Shown: positions 9,105-19,309, counted from the stretch's first letter. The stretch is DNA of 64,000 nt from Runella slithyformis DSM 19594 (GCF_000218895.1 NC_015703.1:5593001-5657000); one strand, 5' to 3'. Made by a program: numbers and translations. Notes: a model not told the origin generated them from the letters alone.

Positions 9105-9165
9105 CCCTCGAAAAACTTATTAATAAGTTCTATCCATTTAAAAACAATTAAAACCCCTGATAACT

Positions 9166-9456
9166 ATGTCAGCAGTTGCAGAAAAAGTAAATGTGAAGCC
9201 GTTGGCAGACCGCGTGCTCGTACAGGCCGCCCCTGCCGAAGAAAAAACCGCTTTCGGAATCATTATCCCCGATACTGCAAAGGAAAAACCCCAACGCGGT
9301 ACGGTTGTAGCCGTTGGTCCCGGTAAAAAAGATGAACCTATTACCGTTAAAGTAGGCGATACGATTCTTTACGGCAAATATGCAGGTACTGAAATCACCG
9401 TAGAAGGTCAAGAATACCTTATTATGCGCGAATCTGACATTTTTGCTATTATCTAA
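9166..9456 (+). CDS. groES: Co-chaperonin GroES
   Basis: The 96-residue protein is the Hsp10 lid of the GroEL chaperonin. [27 protein letters not shown] and [13 protein letters not shown] are classic Cpn10 segments, and the mobile-loop region (about 22-36) carries the GIIIPD motif that binds GroEL. The length is typical. GroEL follows after 110 bp on the same strand, the usual operon order. Confidence 0.98.
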   Translation: MSAVAEKVNVKPLADRVLVQAAPAEEKTAFGIIIPDTAKEKPQRGTVVAVGPGKKDEPITVKVGDTILYGKYAGTEITVEGQEYLIMRESDIFAII

Positions 9457-9566
9457 CTTTTCGTTATCTGTAAATTGTTATTCGTTTATCTGAATAGCAG
9501 ATTCGCTTTCTTGGATAAAGAACAACCATTCACAAATCACTCAATCACCAATCACTAAATAAAATT

Positions 9567-11210
9567 ATGGCTAAGAAAATATTTTTCGATACCGAAGCAC
9601 GTGACAAGATCAAAAGAGGCGTAGATACCCTTGCCAACGCCGTTAAGGTAACCTTAGGACCTAAAGGTCGTAACGTTATCATTGACAAAAAATTCGGCTC
9701 GCCGGCCATTACCAAAGACGGTGTTACGGTAGCCAAGGAAATTGAATTGAAAGATGCAATGGAAAACATGGGTGCACAACTCGTGAAAGAAGTTGCTTCC
9801 AAAACGGCTGACGCCGCCGGTGACGGTACCACTACCGCTACCGTATTGGCACAGGCCATTTATACCATCGGCTCTAAAAACGTTGCTGCCGGTGCCAACC
9901 CAATGGATTTGAAACGCGGTATTGACAAGGCAGTTTTGGCCGTAACCGCCAACCTTGCCGCTCAGGCTGAAAGCGTAGGCGACGACTTCGGCAAAATTGC
10001 TCAGGTAGCTACCATCTCTGCCAACCATGACGACGAAATCGGTAACATGATCGCTGACGCCATGAAGAAAGTCGGAACCGAAGGTGTCATTACGGTAGAG
10101 GAAGCTCGCGGCACTGAAACTGAAGTAAAAACAGTGGAAGGTATGCAGTTTGACCGCGGTTACCTGTCACCTTACTTCGTGACCAACGCTGAGAAAATGG
10201 AAGCGGAACTGGAGAAACCTTTTATCCTGATCTCAGAGAAAAAAGTATCTTCGATGAAAGAATTACTTCCTGTATTGGAAGGTGTAGCTCAAACCGGCCG
10301 TCCATTGTTGATCATCGCAGAAGATGTAGACGGAGAGGCATTGGCTACGTTGGTAGTAAACAAGATCCGCGGTGCGTTGAAAGTATGTGCGGTAAAAGCT
10401 CCGGGCTTCGGCGACCGTCGTAAGGCCATGTTGGAAGACATTGCTATCCTTACCGGTGGTACCGTAATCGCGGAAGAGCGTGGTTTCAAATTGGAGAATG
10501 CTGATCTTCAATACTTGGGCCACTGCGAAAAAATCATCATTGATAAAGACAACACAACGATCGTGAACGGTTCAGGTGACGCAGAACAAATCAAAGGACG
10601 CGTTAACCAGATTAAATCACAGATTGAAAATACAACTTCTGACTACGATCGCGAAAAACTCCAGGAACGTTTGGCGAAATTGTCGGGCGGTGTAGCAATC
10701 CTTTACATTGGTGCTGCCACTGAAGTTGAAATGAAAGAGAAGAAAGACCGTGTGGATGATGCTCTTCACGCCACTCGTGCTGCCATCGAAGAAGGTATCG
10801 TTGCAGGTGGTGGAGTAGCGTTGATTCGTGCTATCGAAGCGTTAGATGCCGTTGTAGGTTCTAACGATGACGAGATCACGGGTATCAACATCATCCGTCA
10901 GGCGCTTGAATCACCATTACGCACTATTGTAGCTAACGCCGGTGGCGAAGGCTCCGTAGTTGTCAATAATGTTAAAGCAGGCAAAGGCGGTTATGGATAC
11001 AACGCAAAAAATGACACTTACGAAGACCTTGCGGCCGCCGGTATCATTGATCCTAAGAAAGTAACCCGTTTGGCTTTGGAAAACGCCGCCTCTATTGCAG
11101 GTATGCTGTTGACCACCGAATGTATGATCGCTGACGAACCGGAAGAAAATGCCGGTGCGGGCGCAGGTGGCCACGGTCACGGCGGAGGCGGTATGGGCGG
11201 CATGATGTAA
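9567..11210 (+). CDS. groEL: Chaperonin GroEL
   Basis: The 547-residue protein is a full-length Hsp60. It starts [15 protein letters not shown] and has the ATP-binding [14 protein letters not shown] segment near 86-99 and [10 protein letters not shown] near 412. It ends in the Gly/Met-rich GGMGGMM tail typical of group I chaperonins, with His residues mixed in. With GroES it forms the folding chamber of the cytoplasm. Codon use is strongly biased, as expected for a highly expressed gene. It follows groES by 110 bp and is closed by a strong intrinsic terminator. Confidence 0.99.
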   Translation: MAKKIFFDTEARDKIKRGVDTLANAVKVTLGPKGRNVIIDKKFGSPAITKDGVTVAKEIELKDAMENMGAQLVKEVASKTADAAGDGTTTATVLAQAIYTIGSKNVAAGANPMDLKRGIDKAVLAVTANLAAQAESVGDDFGKIAQVATISANHDDEIGNMIADAMKKVGTEGVITVEEARGTETEVKTVEGMQFDRGYLSPYFVTNAEKMEAELEKPFILISEKKVSSMKELLPVLEGVAQTGRPLLIIAEDVDGEALATLVVNKIRGALKVCAVKAPGFGDRRKAMLEDIAILTGGTVIAEERGFKLENADLQYLGHCEKIIIDKDNTTIVNGSGDAEQIKGRVNQIKSQIENTTSDYDREKLQERLAKLSGGVAILYIGAATEVEMKEKKDRVDDALHATRAAIEEGIVAGGGVALIRAIEALDAVVGSNDDEITGINIIRQALESPLRTIVANAGGEGSVVVNNVKAGKGGYGYNAKNDTYEDLAAAGIIDPKKVTRLALENAASIAGMLLTTECMIADEPEENAGAGAGGHGHGGGGMGGMM

Positions 11211-11239
11211 GATCATTCATCCCACAACATAGTTTAAAC

Positions 11240-11276
11240 AAAAGCCCTCAACCCTGATGAGGGCTTTTGTTTTTTG
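11240..11276 (+). terminator. Intrinsic terminator of groES-groEL
   Basis: AAAAGCCCTCA (11240-11250) pairs with TGAGGGCTTTT (11258-11268) and is followed by GTTTTTTG. This is a textbook rho-independent terminator 30 bp after the groEL stop. Confidence 0.9.
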
Positions 11277-11482
11277 GGGAAGGTGACTTTTGCCGTTTTG
11301 CGGAACTCGAAAGCGTTCGGCGATTTGATTTATCGGACTATTTTTTCGACAGCCCTTTTGGATTTTACTTTTTATAAACTTAACCCTTTATTGTGGCATG
11401 GTTTTTTCAGAACAATACTATGGGTAAACAGGAGACCTACGGTCAATTTTCTGAGAAGCACCCTTTTTCAAAAAGTAATGCG

Positions 11483-11490
11483 TACCTTTG
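11483..11490 (+). promoter_or_regulatory. TACCTTTG box upstream of lon
   Basis: TACCTTTG is an exact TAnnTTTG match about 215 bp before the lon ATG. If used, it leaves an untranslated leader of roughly 210 bases that contains the 11683-11697 palindrome. Confidence 0.35.
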
Positions 11491-11682
11491 CAGACTTTCT
11501 TTTTTTATATAAAACAAATCCTGCACACTAAATTGAGCGTTATTCCACTCTATTCTGACCCTCCAAACCTATTCCCTGTCCATTTGAATTTCTTCGTAAA
11601 CAGAGGTATTCACCCATTTTAATTTATCAGGGGAAGCATCCTTTACAAGAAATTTTATTTATATTTAATTTTCCAAACTTTA

Positions 11683-11697
11683 CTGTCAAATTGACAG
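11683..11697 (+). promoter_or_regulatory. Perfect 15-bp palindrome just before lon
   Basis: CTGTCAAATTGACAG is a perfect palindrome around a central A, ending 8 bp before the lon ATG at 11706. It shares the CTGnnA-N3-TGnCAG layout with the site upstream of groES, so a common heat-shock or protein-stress regulator may bind both. Confidence 0.5.
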
Positions 11698-11705
11698 CTT
11701 GCCCT

Positions 11706-14201
11706 ATGAATCTCGACCCAAACGAACTATATACCCGATTAATGTTAGCCGATTCTGATTTAGACAGTCTTGAAATATTGCCCCTTGGCAGCCCGGACAA
11801 TGATGACGAACCTATCGAAATGCCGGAAGAATTACCGATTCTACCCCTACGCAATACCGTATTGTTTCCGGGAATGGTCATTCCTGTGACCGTTGGCCGT
11901 CAGAAATCCATTCGGTTAGTTAAAAAAGCCTATAAAGGTGACCGTATTATTGGTGTGATTGCCCAACAAAATCAAGACAAAGCCGAGCCTACCAGCAGCG
12001 ATCTGTTTGGCATCGGCACCATGGGATACATCATTAAAATGATCACCCTTCCGGATGGCAATACAACCATTATTTTGCAGGGGCGTCAGCGTTTTCGCGT
12101 CAAAGACTATGTACGCGAAGACCCTTATATGATCGCTCAGGTAAGTGCCATCGAAGATTATTTCCCTAATCAAAACAAAAAAGAATCCAAGGCCCTCATT
12201 CAATCGCTGCGCGATTCAGCCCATAAGATATTACGACTCAACCCCGATATTCCGCAGGAAGCCCGCATTGCGTTGGATAACATTGAAAGTCCGACCTTTT
12301 TGACACACTTTTTATCCTCCAACCTCAACGCTGACGTATCTGATAAACAGGAATTGCTCGAAAAACCAACGATTCCTGAACAGGCTACCAAGTTGTTGGA
12401 ATTAATGATGCGGGAAATTCAAATGCTGGAACTCAAGCGCGATATTCAGTCGAAGGCCAGTTCAGACATCGACCAACAACAACGCGATTATTTTTTACGT
12501 CAACAAATAAAGGTGCTGCAGGACGAGCTTGGGATGGAGACACCCGAGCGTGAACTGGAAGATATACGCCTCCGGGCCGCTAAGAAAAAATGGCCTGAAG
12601 CCGTAAAAAAGCATTTTGAGAAAGAATCTCAAAAACTACAGCGTATCAACCCAATGGCCCCCGATTATCCAGTTACGCTCAATTATCTTGAGTTGATGGT
12701 CGATTTGCCCTGGGGAGAATTTACTAAGGATAACTTTGACCTCAAACGAGCGCAAAAAGTACTGGATACCGACCACTTCGGCCTGGAAAAGGTCAAGGAG
12801 CGTATCATTGAATACCTGGCCGTTCTGAAGTTAAAAAACAGCCTTAAAGCACCAATCCTTTGCCTTTATGGCCCTCCAGGAGTAGGAAAAACCTCTCTGG
12901 GAAAATCTATCGCCAAAGCGCTCGGCCGGAAGTACATCCGAATGGCGTTGGGCGGATTGCACGATGAGGCCGAAATTCGCGGCCACCGTAAAACTTACAT
13001 CGGCGCCATGCCGGGGAAAGTCATTCAAAACATCAGGAAATCAGGCTCCTCCAACCCGGTCTTTATTCTGGACGAAATTGACAAAGTAGGCTCTGATTTC
13101 AGAGGCGACCCGGCATCGGCCCTGCTTGAGGTACTTGACCCGGAACAAAACAATGCGTTTTCTGACAATTACCTGGAAGTGGAATATGACCTTTCGAAGG
13201 TACTGTTTGTAGCAACCGCCAATTCACTCGAAACCATTCACCCCGCCCTGCGCGACCGGATGGAAATCATTGAATTGACGGGCTACACCGTAGAGGAGAA
13301 ATTACAGATTGCCAAAAAATACTTAATTCCTAAACAACGCAAAGACCACGGTTTGGAAACCAAAGCTTTCAGCGTTGATGATAAGGCTGTTCTTAAAATC
13401 ATTGAGCATTACACCCGTGAATCAGGGGTGCGTAATTTAGAGCAAAAAATCGGGGCATTGGTACGTAAAGTAGCGAAGTCCATCGCTCTGGAAGAAGAGT
13501 ATGCCAAACCCATCAAGACTGAACACATTGAAAAACTGCTGGGTGCCGAAATCTTTGACAAAGACCTCTATCAAGACAACGACACCGCCGGCGTAGTGAC
13601 GGGCTTGGCCTGGACCTCCGTAGGGGGAGAGATTCTGTTTATTGAATCCAGTCTGAGTCGCGGCAAAGGAGGCTTAACGCTTTCGGGTCAATTGGGAGAT
13701 GTCATGAAAGAATCGGCGGTCACCGCTCTCTCCTACCTTAAAGCCCACTCTGACGCGTTGGATATTGACTATCGGGTATTCAACCATTACGATCTGCACA
13801 TTCATATTCCCGCCGGAGCTGTTCCCAAAGATGGTCCGTCGGCAGGAATCACAATGTTGACTTCCATTGCTTCTATCTTTACACAGCGTCGAGTTAAGCC
13901 TCAGCTTGCCATGACGGGGGAGATCACGCTGCGCGGTAAGGTTTTGCCGGTAGGCGGCATCAAAGAGAAAATTCTGGCGGCCGCCCGTGCCGGGGTGACC
14001 GAGATCATCATGTGTCACAAAAACCGTAAGGATGTAGAAGAGATCAACGGTAACTACGTAAAAACCTTAAAGTTTCACTACGTCGAAAATGTAGACGAAG
14101 TACTTGCCATTGCGTTATTGCCCGAAAAAGTAAAGAAATCAACGCCTTTCATTTTTCCGGACGATACCAAAAAGCAGTCGATTCCGGAGAACGTCAACTG
14201 A
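11706..14201 (+). CDS. lon: ATP-dependent protease Lon
   Basis: The 831-residue protein has the LON substrate-binding domain (about 40-240, [16 protein letters not shown]). The AAA+ module has Walker [10 protein letters not shown] near 390 and Walker [10 protein letters not shown]. The C-terminal protease domain has catalytic Ser712 in KDGPSAGIT and Lys753 in GGIKEK. It degrades misfolded and regulatory proteins in the cytoplasm. ATG 11706 is preferred over an in-frame TTG at 11691, which lies inside the palindrome. It follows groESL on the same strand with its own control region. Confidence 0.98.
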   Translation: MNLDPNELYTRLMLADSDLDSLEILPLGSPDNDDEPIEMPEELPILPLRNTVLFPGMVIPVTVGRQKSIRLVKKAYKGDRIIGVIAQQNQDKAEPTSSDLFGIGTMGYIIKMITLPDGNTTIILQGRQRFRVKDYVREDPYMIAQVSAIEDYFPNQNKKESKALIQSLRDSAHKILRLNPDIPQEARIALDNIESPTFLTHFLSSNLNADVSDKQELLEKPTIPEQATKLLELMMREIQMLELKRDIQSKASSDIDQQQRDYFLRQQIKVLQDELGMETPERELEDIRLRAAKKKWPEAVKKHFEKESQKLQRINPMAPDYPVTLNYLELMVDLPWGEFTKDNFDLKRAQKVLDTDHFGLEKVKERIIEYLAVLKLKNSLKAPILCLYGPPGVGKTSLGKSIAKALGRKYIRMALGGLHDEAEIRGHRKTYIGAMPGKVIQNIRKSGSSNPVFILDEIDKVGSDFRGDPASALLEVLDPEQNNAFSDNYLEVEYDLSKVLFVATANSLETIHPALRDRMEIIELTGYTVEEKLQIAKKYLIPKQRKDHGLETKAFSVDDKAVLKIIEHYTRESGVRNLEQKIGALVRKVAKSIALEEEYAKPIKTEHIEKLLGAEIFDKDLYQDNDTAGVVTGLAWTSVGGEILFIESSLSRGKGGLTLSGQLGDVMKESAVTALSYLKAHSDALDIDYRVFNHYDLHIHIPAGAVPKDGPSAGITMLTSIASIFTQRRVKPQLAMTGEITLRGKVLPVGGIKEKILAAARAGVTEIIMCHKNRKDVEEINGNYVKTLKFHYVENVDEVLAIALLPEKVKKSTPFIFPDDTKKQSIPENVN

Positions 14202-14219
14202 CGAATTTATTTATAACGA

Positions 14220-14271
14220 CATATACGAAAAGAGGCTGCGACGATACCGTCGCAGCCTCTTTTCGTATATG
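14220..14271. terminator. Bidirectional terminator between lon and alaA
   Basis: A perfect 24-bp stem (14220-14243 with 14248-14271) has loop ATAC and A4/T4 runs in both arms, between two convergent genes. It can serve both strands. Confidence 0.9.
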
Positions 14272-14292
14272 CTCTTTTTAAAATATAACTTC

Positions 14293-15537
14293 CTATACCA
14301 AATACTCTTCCACCGCGGTTTCGGCATGGACTCGGGCATTGTTCAGGAACTGTTCAATTCTATTCATCGCAATGGTCAACTCGTCCACGCTGGGCAATGT
14401 GACGATACGGAAATGGTCCGGCTTGATATAGTTGAAGCCTGTTCCGGAAACGACCAATACTTTTTGTTCAGCCAATAATTGAAAAACAAATTCTTCGTCA
14501 TTCTTAAAGTCAAACTTACGAAGATCTATGCGAGGGAAAACGTACAATGAGCCCTTGGGTTTTACGCAACTGATGCCCGGAATGGCCGTCAAACGATCAT
14601 AGATGAGGTTCATCTGCTTGTGTAAACGCCCCGTTGGCAATACCAGGTCCTGAATGCTTTGGTAACCGCCCAACGCCGTTTGAATGGCGTATTGGGTAGG
14701 AACATTGGCACATAAACGCATACTTGCTAAAAAAGTCAGTCCTTCAATGTAGGATTTAGCTTTGTGTTTTGCACCGCTCAAAATCAACCAACCACCTCGA
14801 AAACCCGCCGAACGGTAGTTTTTGGAGAGTCCGCCAAACGTAACACACAGGGTATCCTGCACCATGGTCGCTACGGGATAATGAACGGCACCGTCGTACA
14901 GGATTTTATCATATATCTCATCTGAAAAAAGAATCAGCCGATGTCTTTCCGCAATTTCAGCCACGCGACGCACAATATCTTTATCGTATACAGCTCCCGT
15001 TGGATTGTTGGGATTGATCATCACGATCCCTTTGGTTCGCGGCGTAATTTTGCTTTCCAGATCGTCCAGATCGGGATTCCAGTCACTTTGCTCGTCGCAT
15101 ATGTAATGAACAGGTTTGCCGCCGCTTAGCGCCACTGAGGTGGTCCAAAGCGGATAATCGGGAGAGGGTACCAGAATTTCGTCTCCCTCGTTGAGCAATG
15201 CCTGCATCGACATGACGATCAACTCACTCACGCCATTGCCAATGTATACATCATTGATATCCACGCCCTTGATGCCCTGTGTTTGGGTATAGTGCATGAC
15301 CGCTTTCCGCGCCGCAAATAATCCTCTTGAATCTACATACCCCTGCGCATTGCGAATGTTAAGGATGATGTCGTGAATGATCTCATCAGGAGCATCAAAG
15401 CCAAAGGGGGCAGGATTCCCGATATTCAGGTTGAAGATCTTGTATCCTTGGCTTTCCAATTCCAGGGCTTTTTCGTACACGGGGCCTCGGATATCATACC
15501 GCAGATGTTCAAGGCGTTTGCTTTTCAGGATTTGCAT
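14293..15537 (-). CDS. alaA: Alanine/glutamate-pyruvate aminotransferase AlaA-type
   Basis: The 414-residue fold-type I PLP enzyme closely resembles E. coli AlaA. It shares IGNPAPFGFDAPDEI, GLFAARKAVM, YIGNGVSELIV, SPDYPLWT, INPNNPTGAVY and SDEIYDKILYDG, and the PLP-binding lysine lies in GLSKNYR. It should make alanine from pyruvate and glutamate in the cytoplasm. It has no signal peptide, unlike the two aminotransferases at 41004 and 47794. It converges with lon, and a TAACTTTG promoter box lies 48 bp upstream of its ATG. Confidence 0.9.
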   Translation of the reverse strand: MQILKSKRLEHLRYDIRGPVYEKALELESQGYKIFNLNIGNPAPFGFDAPDEIIHDIILNIRNAQGYVDSRGLFAARKAVMHYTQTQGIKGVDINDVYIGNGVSELIVMSMQALLNEGDEILVPSPDYPLWTTSVALSGGKPVHYICDEQSDWNPDLDDLESKITPRTKGIVMINPNNPTGAVYDKDIVRRVAEIAERHRLILFSDEIYDKILYDGAVHYPVATMVQDTLCVTFGGLSKNYRSAGFRGGWLILSGAKHKAKSYIEGLTFLASMRLCANVPTQYAIQTALGGYQSIQDLVLPTGRLHKQMNLIYDRLTAIPGISCVKPKGSLYVFPRIDLRKFDFKNDEEFVFQLLAEQKVLVVSGTGFNYIKPDHFRIVTLPSVDELTIAMNRIEQFLNNARVHAETAVEEYLV

Positions 15538-15556
15538 AATCAGTAGTCAGAAACCG

Positions 15557-15603
15557 GTAGCGAGGATTATGTGGGTAATTCCCCCAAAGTTAATCCTCAC
15601 TAC
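15557..15603 (-). promoter_or_regulatory. alaA promoter box inside a 13-bp inverted repeat
   Basis: On the minus strand TAACTTTG (15585-15592) fits TAnnTTTG and lies 48 bp before the alaA ATG. It is bracketed by GTAGCGAGGATTA (15557-15569) and its near-perfect inverse (15591-15603, one mismatch). The repeat could be an operator or a hairpin ending the DUF4290 transcript. Confidence 0.5.
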
Positions 15604-15617
15604 TTAATATTATAGGT

Positions 15618-16355
15618 TTATCGGCGCCGGTTGTTCTTGTTACTTCTGAACTTATCGCGGTCACGATCGCGATCACGGTTTCGATTATTATTATTGCCGT
15701 TAGGATTAGCGTTCGTATTCCGGTTGTTGGGGGGGGTATTGCTTCGTTCGCGGTTATTGTTAGTACTGTTAAAACCACCGCGATTACTTTGAAGATTGCG
15801 CTGATACCGCTCCACGTTCGTTCCTTTATCTCGAGGAGTAGATTCTACCAATCCATTCTGGCGCAAATAGGCCAATTCTTCTTTTAAACGCCCGCCCGAT
15901 ACTTCGTCCAATTGCGTAAATACAATATTATCATCGGGATTATCTTTGTTCCAGGTATTATAGAACGTACGCATCTGACGAATCAGATACGAAATAAACG
16001 CTAATTTTTCGTCTTTATCCTGACAGTCAATGGCTTTTTGTACCAGCAAAAGCAAGTTTTTTCCGTACTGTTTATAGCGAATATTCGACTGGTTATAGGG
16101 AACCCGCAGCGGTTTTTTGCCCACGGCTTCGGGCGAGGGAGGCGCAAAAGGACTTTCTACATCCAACTTAAAGTTGGTCATAATGTACAGATCATCCCAC
16201 AGTTTTTGGGAATAATCCTGACCATCACGCATATTTGGGTGTATTTGCCGCATCAATTCGACCAAAATGTGCGCGTAGAGGGTGCGCTTTTCACGGTCTT
16301 GCAGATCAACAAGGTAATCAGCTAATTTTTGGACGTTACTTCCGTATTCTTTCAA
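15618..16355 (-). CDS. DUF4290 family protein with Arg/Asn-rich tail
   Basis: The 245-residue protein matches the DUF4290 family of Bacteroidota. The N-terminal ~170 residues hold the conserved parts (YGSNVQKLADYLVDLQDRE, LIRQMRTFYNTWNKDN). The last ~75 residues are low-complexity, rich in Arg, Asn and Gly with RDRDRDRD, and are probably disordered and possibly RNA-binding. The start appears to be TTG at 16355, since no in-frame ATG precedes the conserved YGSN segment. Function is unknown. Confidence 0.8.
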   Translation of the reverse strand: MKEYGSNVQKLADYLVDLQDREKRTLYAHILVELMRQIHPNMRDGQDYSQKLWDDLYIMTNFKLDVESPFAPPSPEAVGKKPLRVPYNQSNIRYKQYGKNLLLLVQKAIDCQDKDEKLAFISYLIRQMRTFYNTWNKDNPDDNIVFTQLDEVSGGRLKEELAYLRQNGLVESTPRDKGTNVERYQRNLQSNRGGFNSTNNNRERSNTPPNNRNTNANPNGNNNNRNRDRDRDRDKFRSNKNNRRR

Positions 16356-16379
16356 TGGAGTTAATATTTAATAACATAG

Positions 16380-16412
16380 CAAAGTTACGAAAAATCAAGA
16401 TACTTTGGCAAA
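16380..16412 (-). promoter_or_regulatory. Promoter of the DUF4290 gene
   Basis: Minus-strand TTTG (16409-16412) and TAACTTTG (16380-16387) are separated by 21 bp, a good match to the Bacteroidota -33/-7 promoter. The -7 box is 25 bp before the TTG start. Confidence 0.6.
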
Positions 16413-16507
16413 ATGAGTCGCTCGTCGTAATTTTGAAACTTCGTTTTTTTGTCAATCTGACAAAATTAACGAATAAACACAAACGGATAACCAATCGAAT
16501 CCCTGCA

Positions 16508-17530
16508 ATGAGTAAAAAAGTAGATGTCAGTATAGCGTTTTACGGCAAGCCATATCAGGCTATCGTCACCATCAAAACATTATTAAAATACAGCGGTCAG
16601 CACATTGACAAGATTTATATCTCCCGCGAACGTCTTCAGCCGCACAACGACTATATCGGCATCTTCAAAATCATTGATTATTTCCGCAATACCGACGTTA
16701 ACCTGGTCATCCAAAACTCGCATTATTTTTTAGGATTAGGCGTTTCCGATTATGAGCGGGCCAAGACCGACACCCGCTATCGCCAAAGTATCATGTATCA
16801 ATATCCGTTGGAAATGACAGACAAAAAATACCTCTGCATTATGCACAACGACATGCTGTTTTATGGAGATATGATCGGTGACATGCTGAAGGAGTTTGAA
16901 AAAGGCCCGGCCAATCTCACGGGTGTAGGCTCCATCGGCCAGTGCTGGAGCTGCCCTGCCGGACCGGATTGGGGCAACAAATGCCATTCCACCAAATTTG
17001 AAGAATACGTGCCAACGCAGGAAGAAGCCATTGCATTGACCGAAAAATACCCTACACCACGCCGTGATATTCAGCTTAGGGTAATCAAAAGCGGACGGGT
17101 ACACATCCTGCCTGAATGCCGCCTTAATGAATATTGTGCCATGATCGATGTGGAAAAATACCGCAGGGAAACTCTCCCCAACGGCGACATCGGGTGCTAT
17201 GGCGGTGGCTGGAACGGCGTAGATACCGCCACGGTCTGGTCGCACGATATGTATAAACGCGGCTATACATTTCGTCATTTAACCCTGGAAGATTACACAC
17301 GCCACGCGGCTTTTGATACAACAGGCAGCGGTACCAAAGCCAATTCGAGTTCAGAAACGTACTGGAATGCGGAAAAGAATGCAGAAAAGTACCTCATCGA
17401 AAACTACGGGCCGATTCATTTCAGTTCATACGTATCGTTGGCCAATGCCTACGATACATTCAAACGGAAAGCCTGGCTCGGACTCATTCATACGGTTGGC
17501 TTTGCCAAAAAACTGATCGGTAAGCAGTAA
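16508..17530 (+). CDS. Glycosyltransferase-like (GT-A type) protein
   Basis: The 340-residue product starts with VDVSIAFYGKPYQAIVTIKTLL, the beta-alpha-beta opening of a GT-A/family-2-like transferase. CIMHNDMLFYGDM near 110 may stand in for the DxD metal site. Several Cys residues (CWSCP, CHS) lie in the middle. No membrane segment is seen apart from a weakly hydrophobic C-terminus. The frame stays open upstream to 16235, but that part overlaps the DUF4290 gene, and ATG 16508 fits the domain start. It stands alone, so donor and acceptor cannot be guessed. Confidence 0.6.
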   Translation: MSKKVDVSIAFYGKPYQAIVTIKTLLKYSGQHIDKIYISRERLQPHNDYIGIFKIIDYFRNTDVNLVIQNSHYFLGLGVSDYERAKTDTRYRQSIMYQYPLEMTDKKYLCIMHNDMLFYGDMIGDMLKEFEKGPANLTGVGSIGQCWSCPAGPDWGNKCHSTKFEEYVPTQEEAIALTEKYPTPRRDIQLRVIKSGRVHILPECRLNEYCAMIDVEKYRRETLPNGDIGCYGGGWNGVDTATVWSHDMYKRGYTFRHLTLEDYTRHAAFDTTGSGTKANSSSETYWNAEKNAEKYLIENYGPIHFSSYVSLANAYDTFKRKAWLGLIHTVGFAKKLIGKQ

Positions 17531-17537
17531 GTCATTG

Positions 17538-17545
17538 TATTTTTG
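17538..17545 (+). promoter_or_regulatory. TATTTTTG promoter box before the SpmA/B-like gene
   Basis: TATTTTTG matches TAnnTTTG about 100 bp before the ATG at 17643. The leader that follows (17548-17601) folds as a nested inverted repeat: CACGCA/TGCGTG outside and GAAGC/GCTTC inside. Confidence 0.4.
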
Positions 17546-17642
17546 CGCACGCAGAGAAGCATAGGTCGGCCTTTTTTGGGGCGGCTTCCCATCTTTGCGT
17601 GATTTTTTATAATTTTAGGTTTCTTAACCTTCTCCCTGCTCC

Positions 17643-18878
17643 ATGGCCCTTAATTACATCTGGATTGGATTTTTCCTGATATCATTTGTTGTTGCTTTAA
17701 TCAAATTCATTTTTTCAGGCGACACTGAGATCTTCAAGTTGATCGTCGAAGGAATGTTTGATTCCGCCAAGGTCGCCGTAATGGATATCGCCCTGCCGCT
17801 GGCCGGTGTGATGACGTTCTTTTTAGGATTGCTTAATATCGGGGAAAAAGCGGGAGCCATCAACTTTCTGGCTCGAATCATCGGTCCTTTTTTCAATCAG
17901 CTGTTTCCGGAAGTCCCTAAAAACCACCCTGCTAACGGTCAGATGATCATGAACTTTTCGGCCAATATGCTGGGCCTTGACAATGCTGCCACGCCTTTTG
18001 GCCTGCGCGCCATGCAAAGTCTTCAGGAGCTGAACCCTACCAAGGAAACCGCCAGCAATGCCCAGATCATGTTTTTGGTTCTTCATACCTCAGGCTTGAC
18101 CATTATTCCGCTGGGTGTGATGGCGCAGCGCTCTATTCTGGGCGCGCAGGACCCATCCGATATTCTCATTCCCTGCCTGATTGCCACTTATATCGCTACC
18201 GTCGCCAGCATGATCATTACGGGATTGTGGCAACGGATCAATCTTTTCAACCGCATCTTTATCGGCTGGATCGGAACGATAACCGCCATACTGGGGCTCC
18301 TTTTATGGTATTTGTCTACGCAAACGAAAGAACAGATCGAGATCATTTCAAAAGTGGGCGGCAACCTGATCTTACTGGTGATCACCGTGGCTTTCCTGTT
18401 GGGAGGATTACGTAAAAAAATTGACCTGTTCGGCACGTTTGTCGACGGAGCCAAAGCAGGCTTTGAAACTTCGGTCAAAATCATTCCTTACCTGGTCGGG
18501 ATGTTGGTAGCCATCAGTACATTCCGGAATGCCGGAGTGATGAACTATGTGGTGGAAGGCTTAAAATACGTGATCGCCCTGACCGGTATGAACACCGACT
18601 TTTCGGATTCACTGCCGGTGGCCTTAATGCGTCCCATCAGCGGCAGTGCATCACGCGCCTTAATGATCGACAGCATGAAGCAGTTTGGAGCAGATTCGTT
18701 CGTGGGCCGATTATCGTGTATGTTTCAAAGCTCCGCCGATACCACTTTCTACATTGTGGCCCTGTATTTTGGTTCGGTAGGCATCAAAAAAACCCGCTAT
18801 GCCATTGTAGCGGGTCTCATTGCCGATCTGATCGGGGTCGTGTCAGCGATTTTCTTAGCCTATTTTTTCTTTCATTAA
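17643..18878 (+). CDS. Nucleoside-recognition (Gate) membrane protein, SpmA-SpmB fusion
   Basis: The 411-residue membrane protein has about ten hydrophobic segments and two Gate/nucleoside-recognition halves. One lies at about 45-190 (NMLGLDNAATPFGLRAM, SpmA-like) and one at about 270-400 (ALMRPISGSASRALM, SpmB-like). In spore formers SpmA and SpmB are separate proteins affecting spore-core dehydration. The fused form occurs in non-sporulating Bacteroidota with unknown substrate. Its stop overlaps the rpiB stop by 3 bp, tail to tail, with no hairpin between them. Confidence 0.85.
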   Translation: MALNYIWIGFFLISFVVALIKFIFSGDTEIFKLIVEGMFDSAKVAVMDIALPLAGVMTFFLGLLNIGEKAGAINFLARIIGPFFNQLFPEVPKNHPANGQMIMNFSANMLGLDNAATPFGLRAMQSLQELNPTKETASNAQIMFLVLHTSGLTIIPLGVMAQRSILGAQDPSDILIPCLIATYIATVASMIITGLWQRINLFNRIFIGWIGTITAILGLLLWYLSTQTKEQIEIISKVGGNLILLVITVAFLLGGLRKKIDLFGTFVDGAKAGFETSVKIIPYLVGMLVAISTFRNAGVMNYVVEGLKYVIALTGMNTDFSDSLPVALMRPISGSASRALMIDSMKQFGADSFVGRLSCMFQSSADTTFYIVALYFGSVGIKKTRYAIVAGLIADLIGVVSAIFLAYFFFH

Positions 18879-19309
18879 CACGCAATTTTACCCACTCGAA
18901 CGGCGTGACGACCGCCTTCAAATTCGGTATTCAGGAAGATAGTCACGCATTCAAAAGCCGTTTCTTCGGCAATAAACCGCGCAGGCAGGCAAATAATGTT
19001 GGCGTCATTGTGCTGACGCGCCAATGCTGCCAAGGGAGTATCCCAAACGAGAGCGGCCCGAATCCCCTGATGTTTATTGGCCGTAATGGCCACTCCCTGG
19101 CCGCTTCCGCACACCAATACCCCCATATCAAATTCCCCTTTTTCAACGGCGAGCGCTACCGGATGGGCAAAATCAGCGTAATCAGCGGAAGCATCAGTGT
19201 AGGTTCCGAAGTCAGTCACGTCATATCCCTGCCCCTTAAGCCACTCAACCAGAGGCTGTTTTAAGGAGAACCCGGCGTGGTCGCCGCCGATTGCAATTTT
19301 TTTAGCCAT
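18875..19309 (-). CDS. rpiB: Ribose-5-phosphate isomerase B
   Basis: The 144-residue protein matches RpiB (RpiB/LacAB family). It starts KKIAIGGDHAGFSLK and has the catalytic-Cys segment VLVCGSGQGVAI and the LARQHNDANI motif. It interconverts ribose-5-phosphate and ribulose-5-phosphate in the pentose phosphate pathway. The ATG at 19309 gives family length; the longer upstream frame has no homology-like content. Confidence 0.95.
   Translation of the reverse strand: MAKKIAIGGDHAGFSLKQPLVEWLKGQGYDVTDFGTYTDASADYADFAHPVALAVEKGEFDMGVLVCGSGQGVAITANKHQGIRAALVWDTPLAALARQHNDANIICLPARFIAEETAFECVTIFLNTEFEGGRHAVRVGKIAC

Larger units (their letters stand above)
11277..11705. other. Non-coding region before lon
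   Basis: Apart from the promoter box and palindrome listed separately, no gene is supported here. One 85-codon frame runs through it but begins in the groEL terminator and has no protein-like composition. Confidence 0.5.

Noticed and set aside
8837-9165. CIRCE (HrcA) operator for groESL
   Set aside because: No TTAGCACTC-N9-GAGTGCTAA or close variant is present.
11274-11531. Rightward 85-codon frame between groEL and lon
   Set aside because: It begins inside the groEL terminator and has no family resemblance or start signal.
16235-16507. 91-codon N-terminal extension of the glycosyltransferase-like gene
   Set aside because: It lies opposite the DUF4290 gene and its promoter and adds no domain; ATG 16508 matches the fold start.
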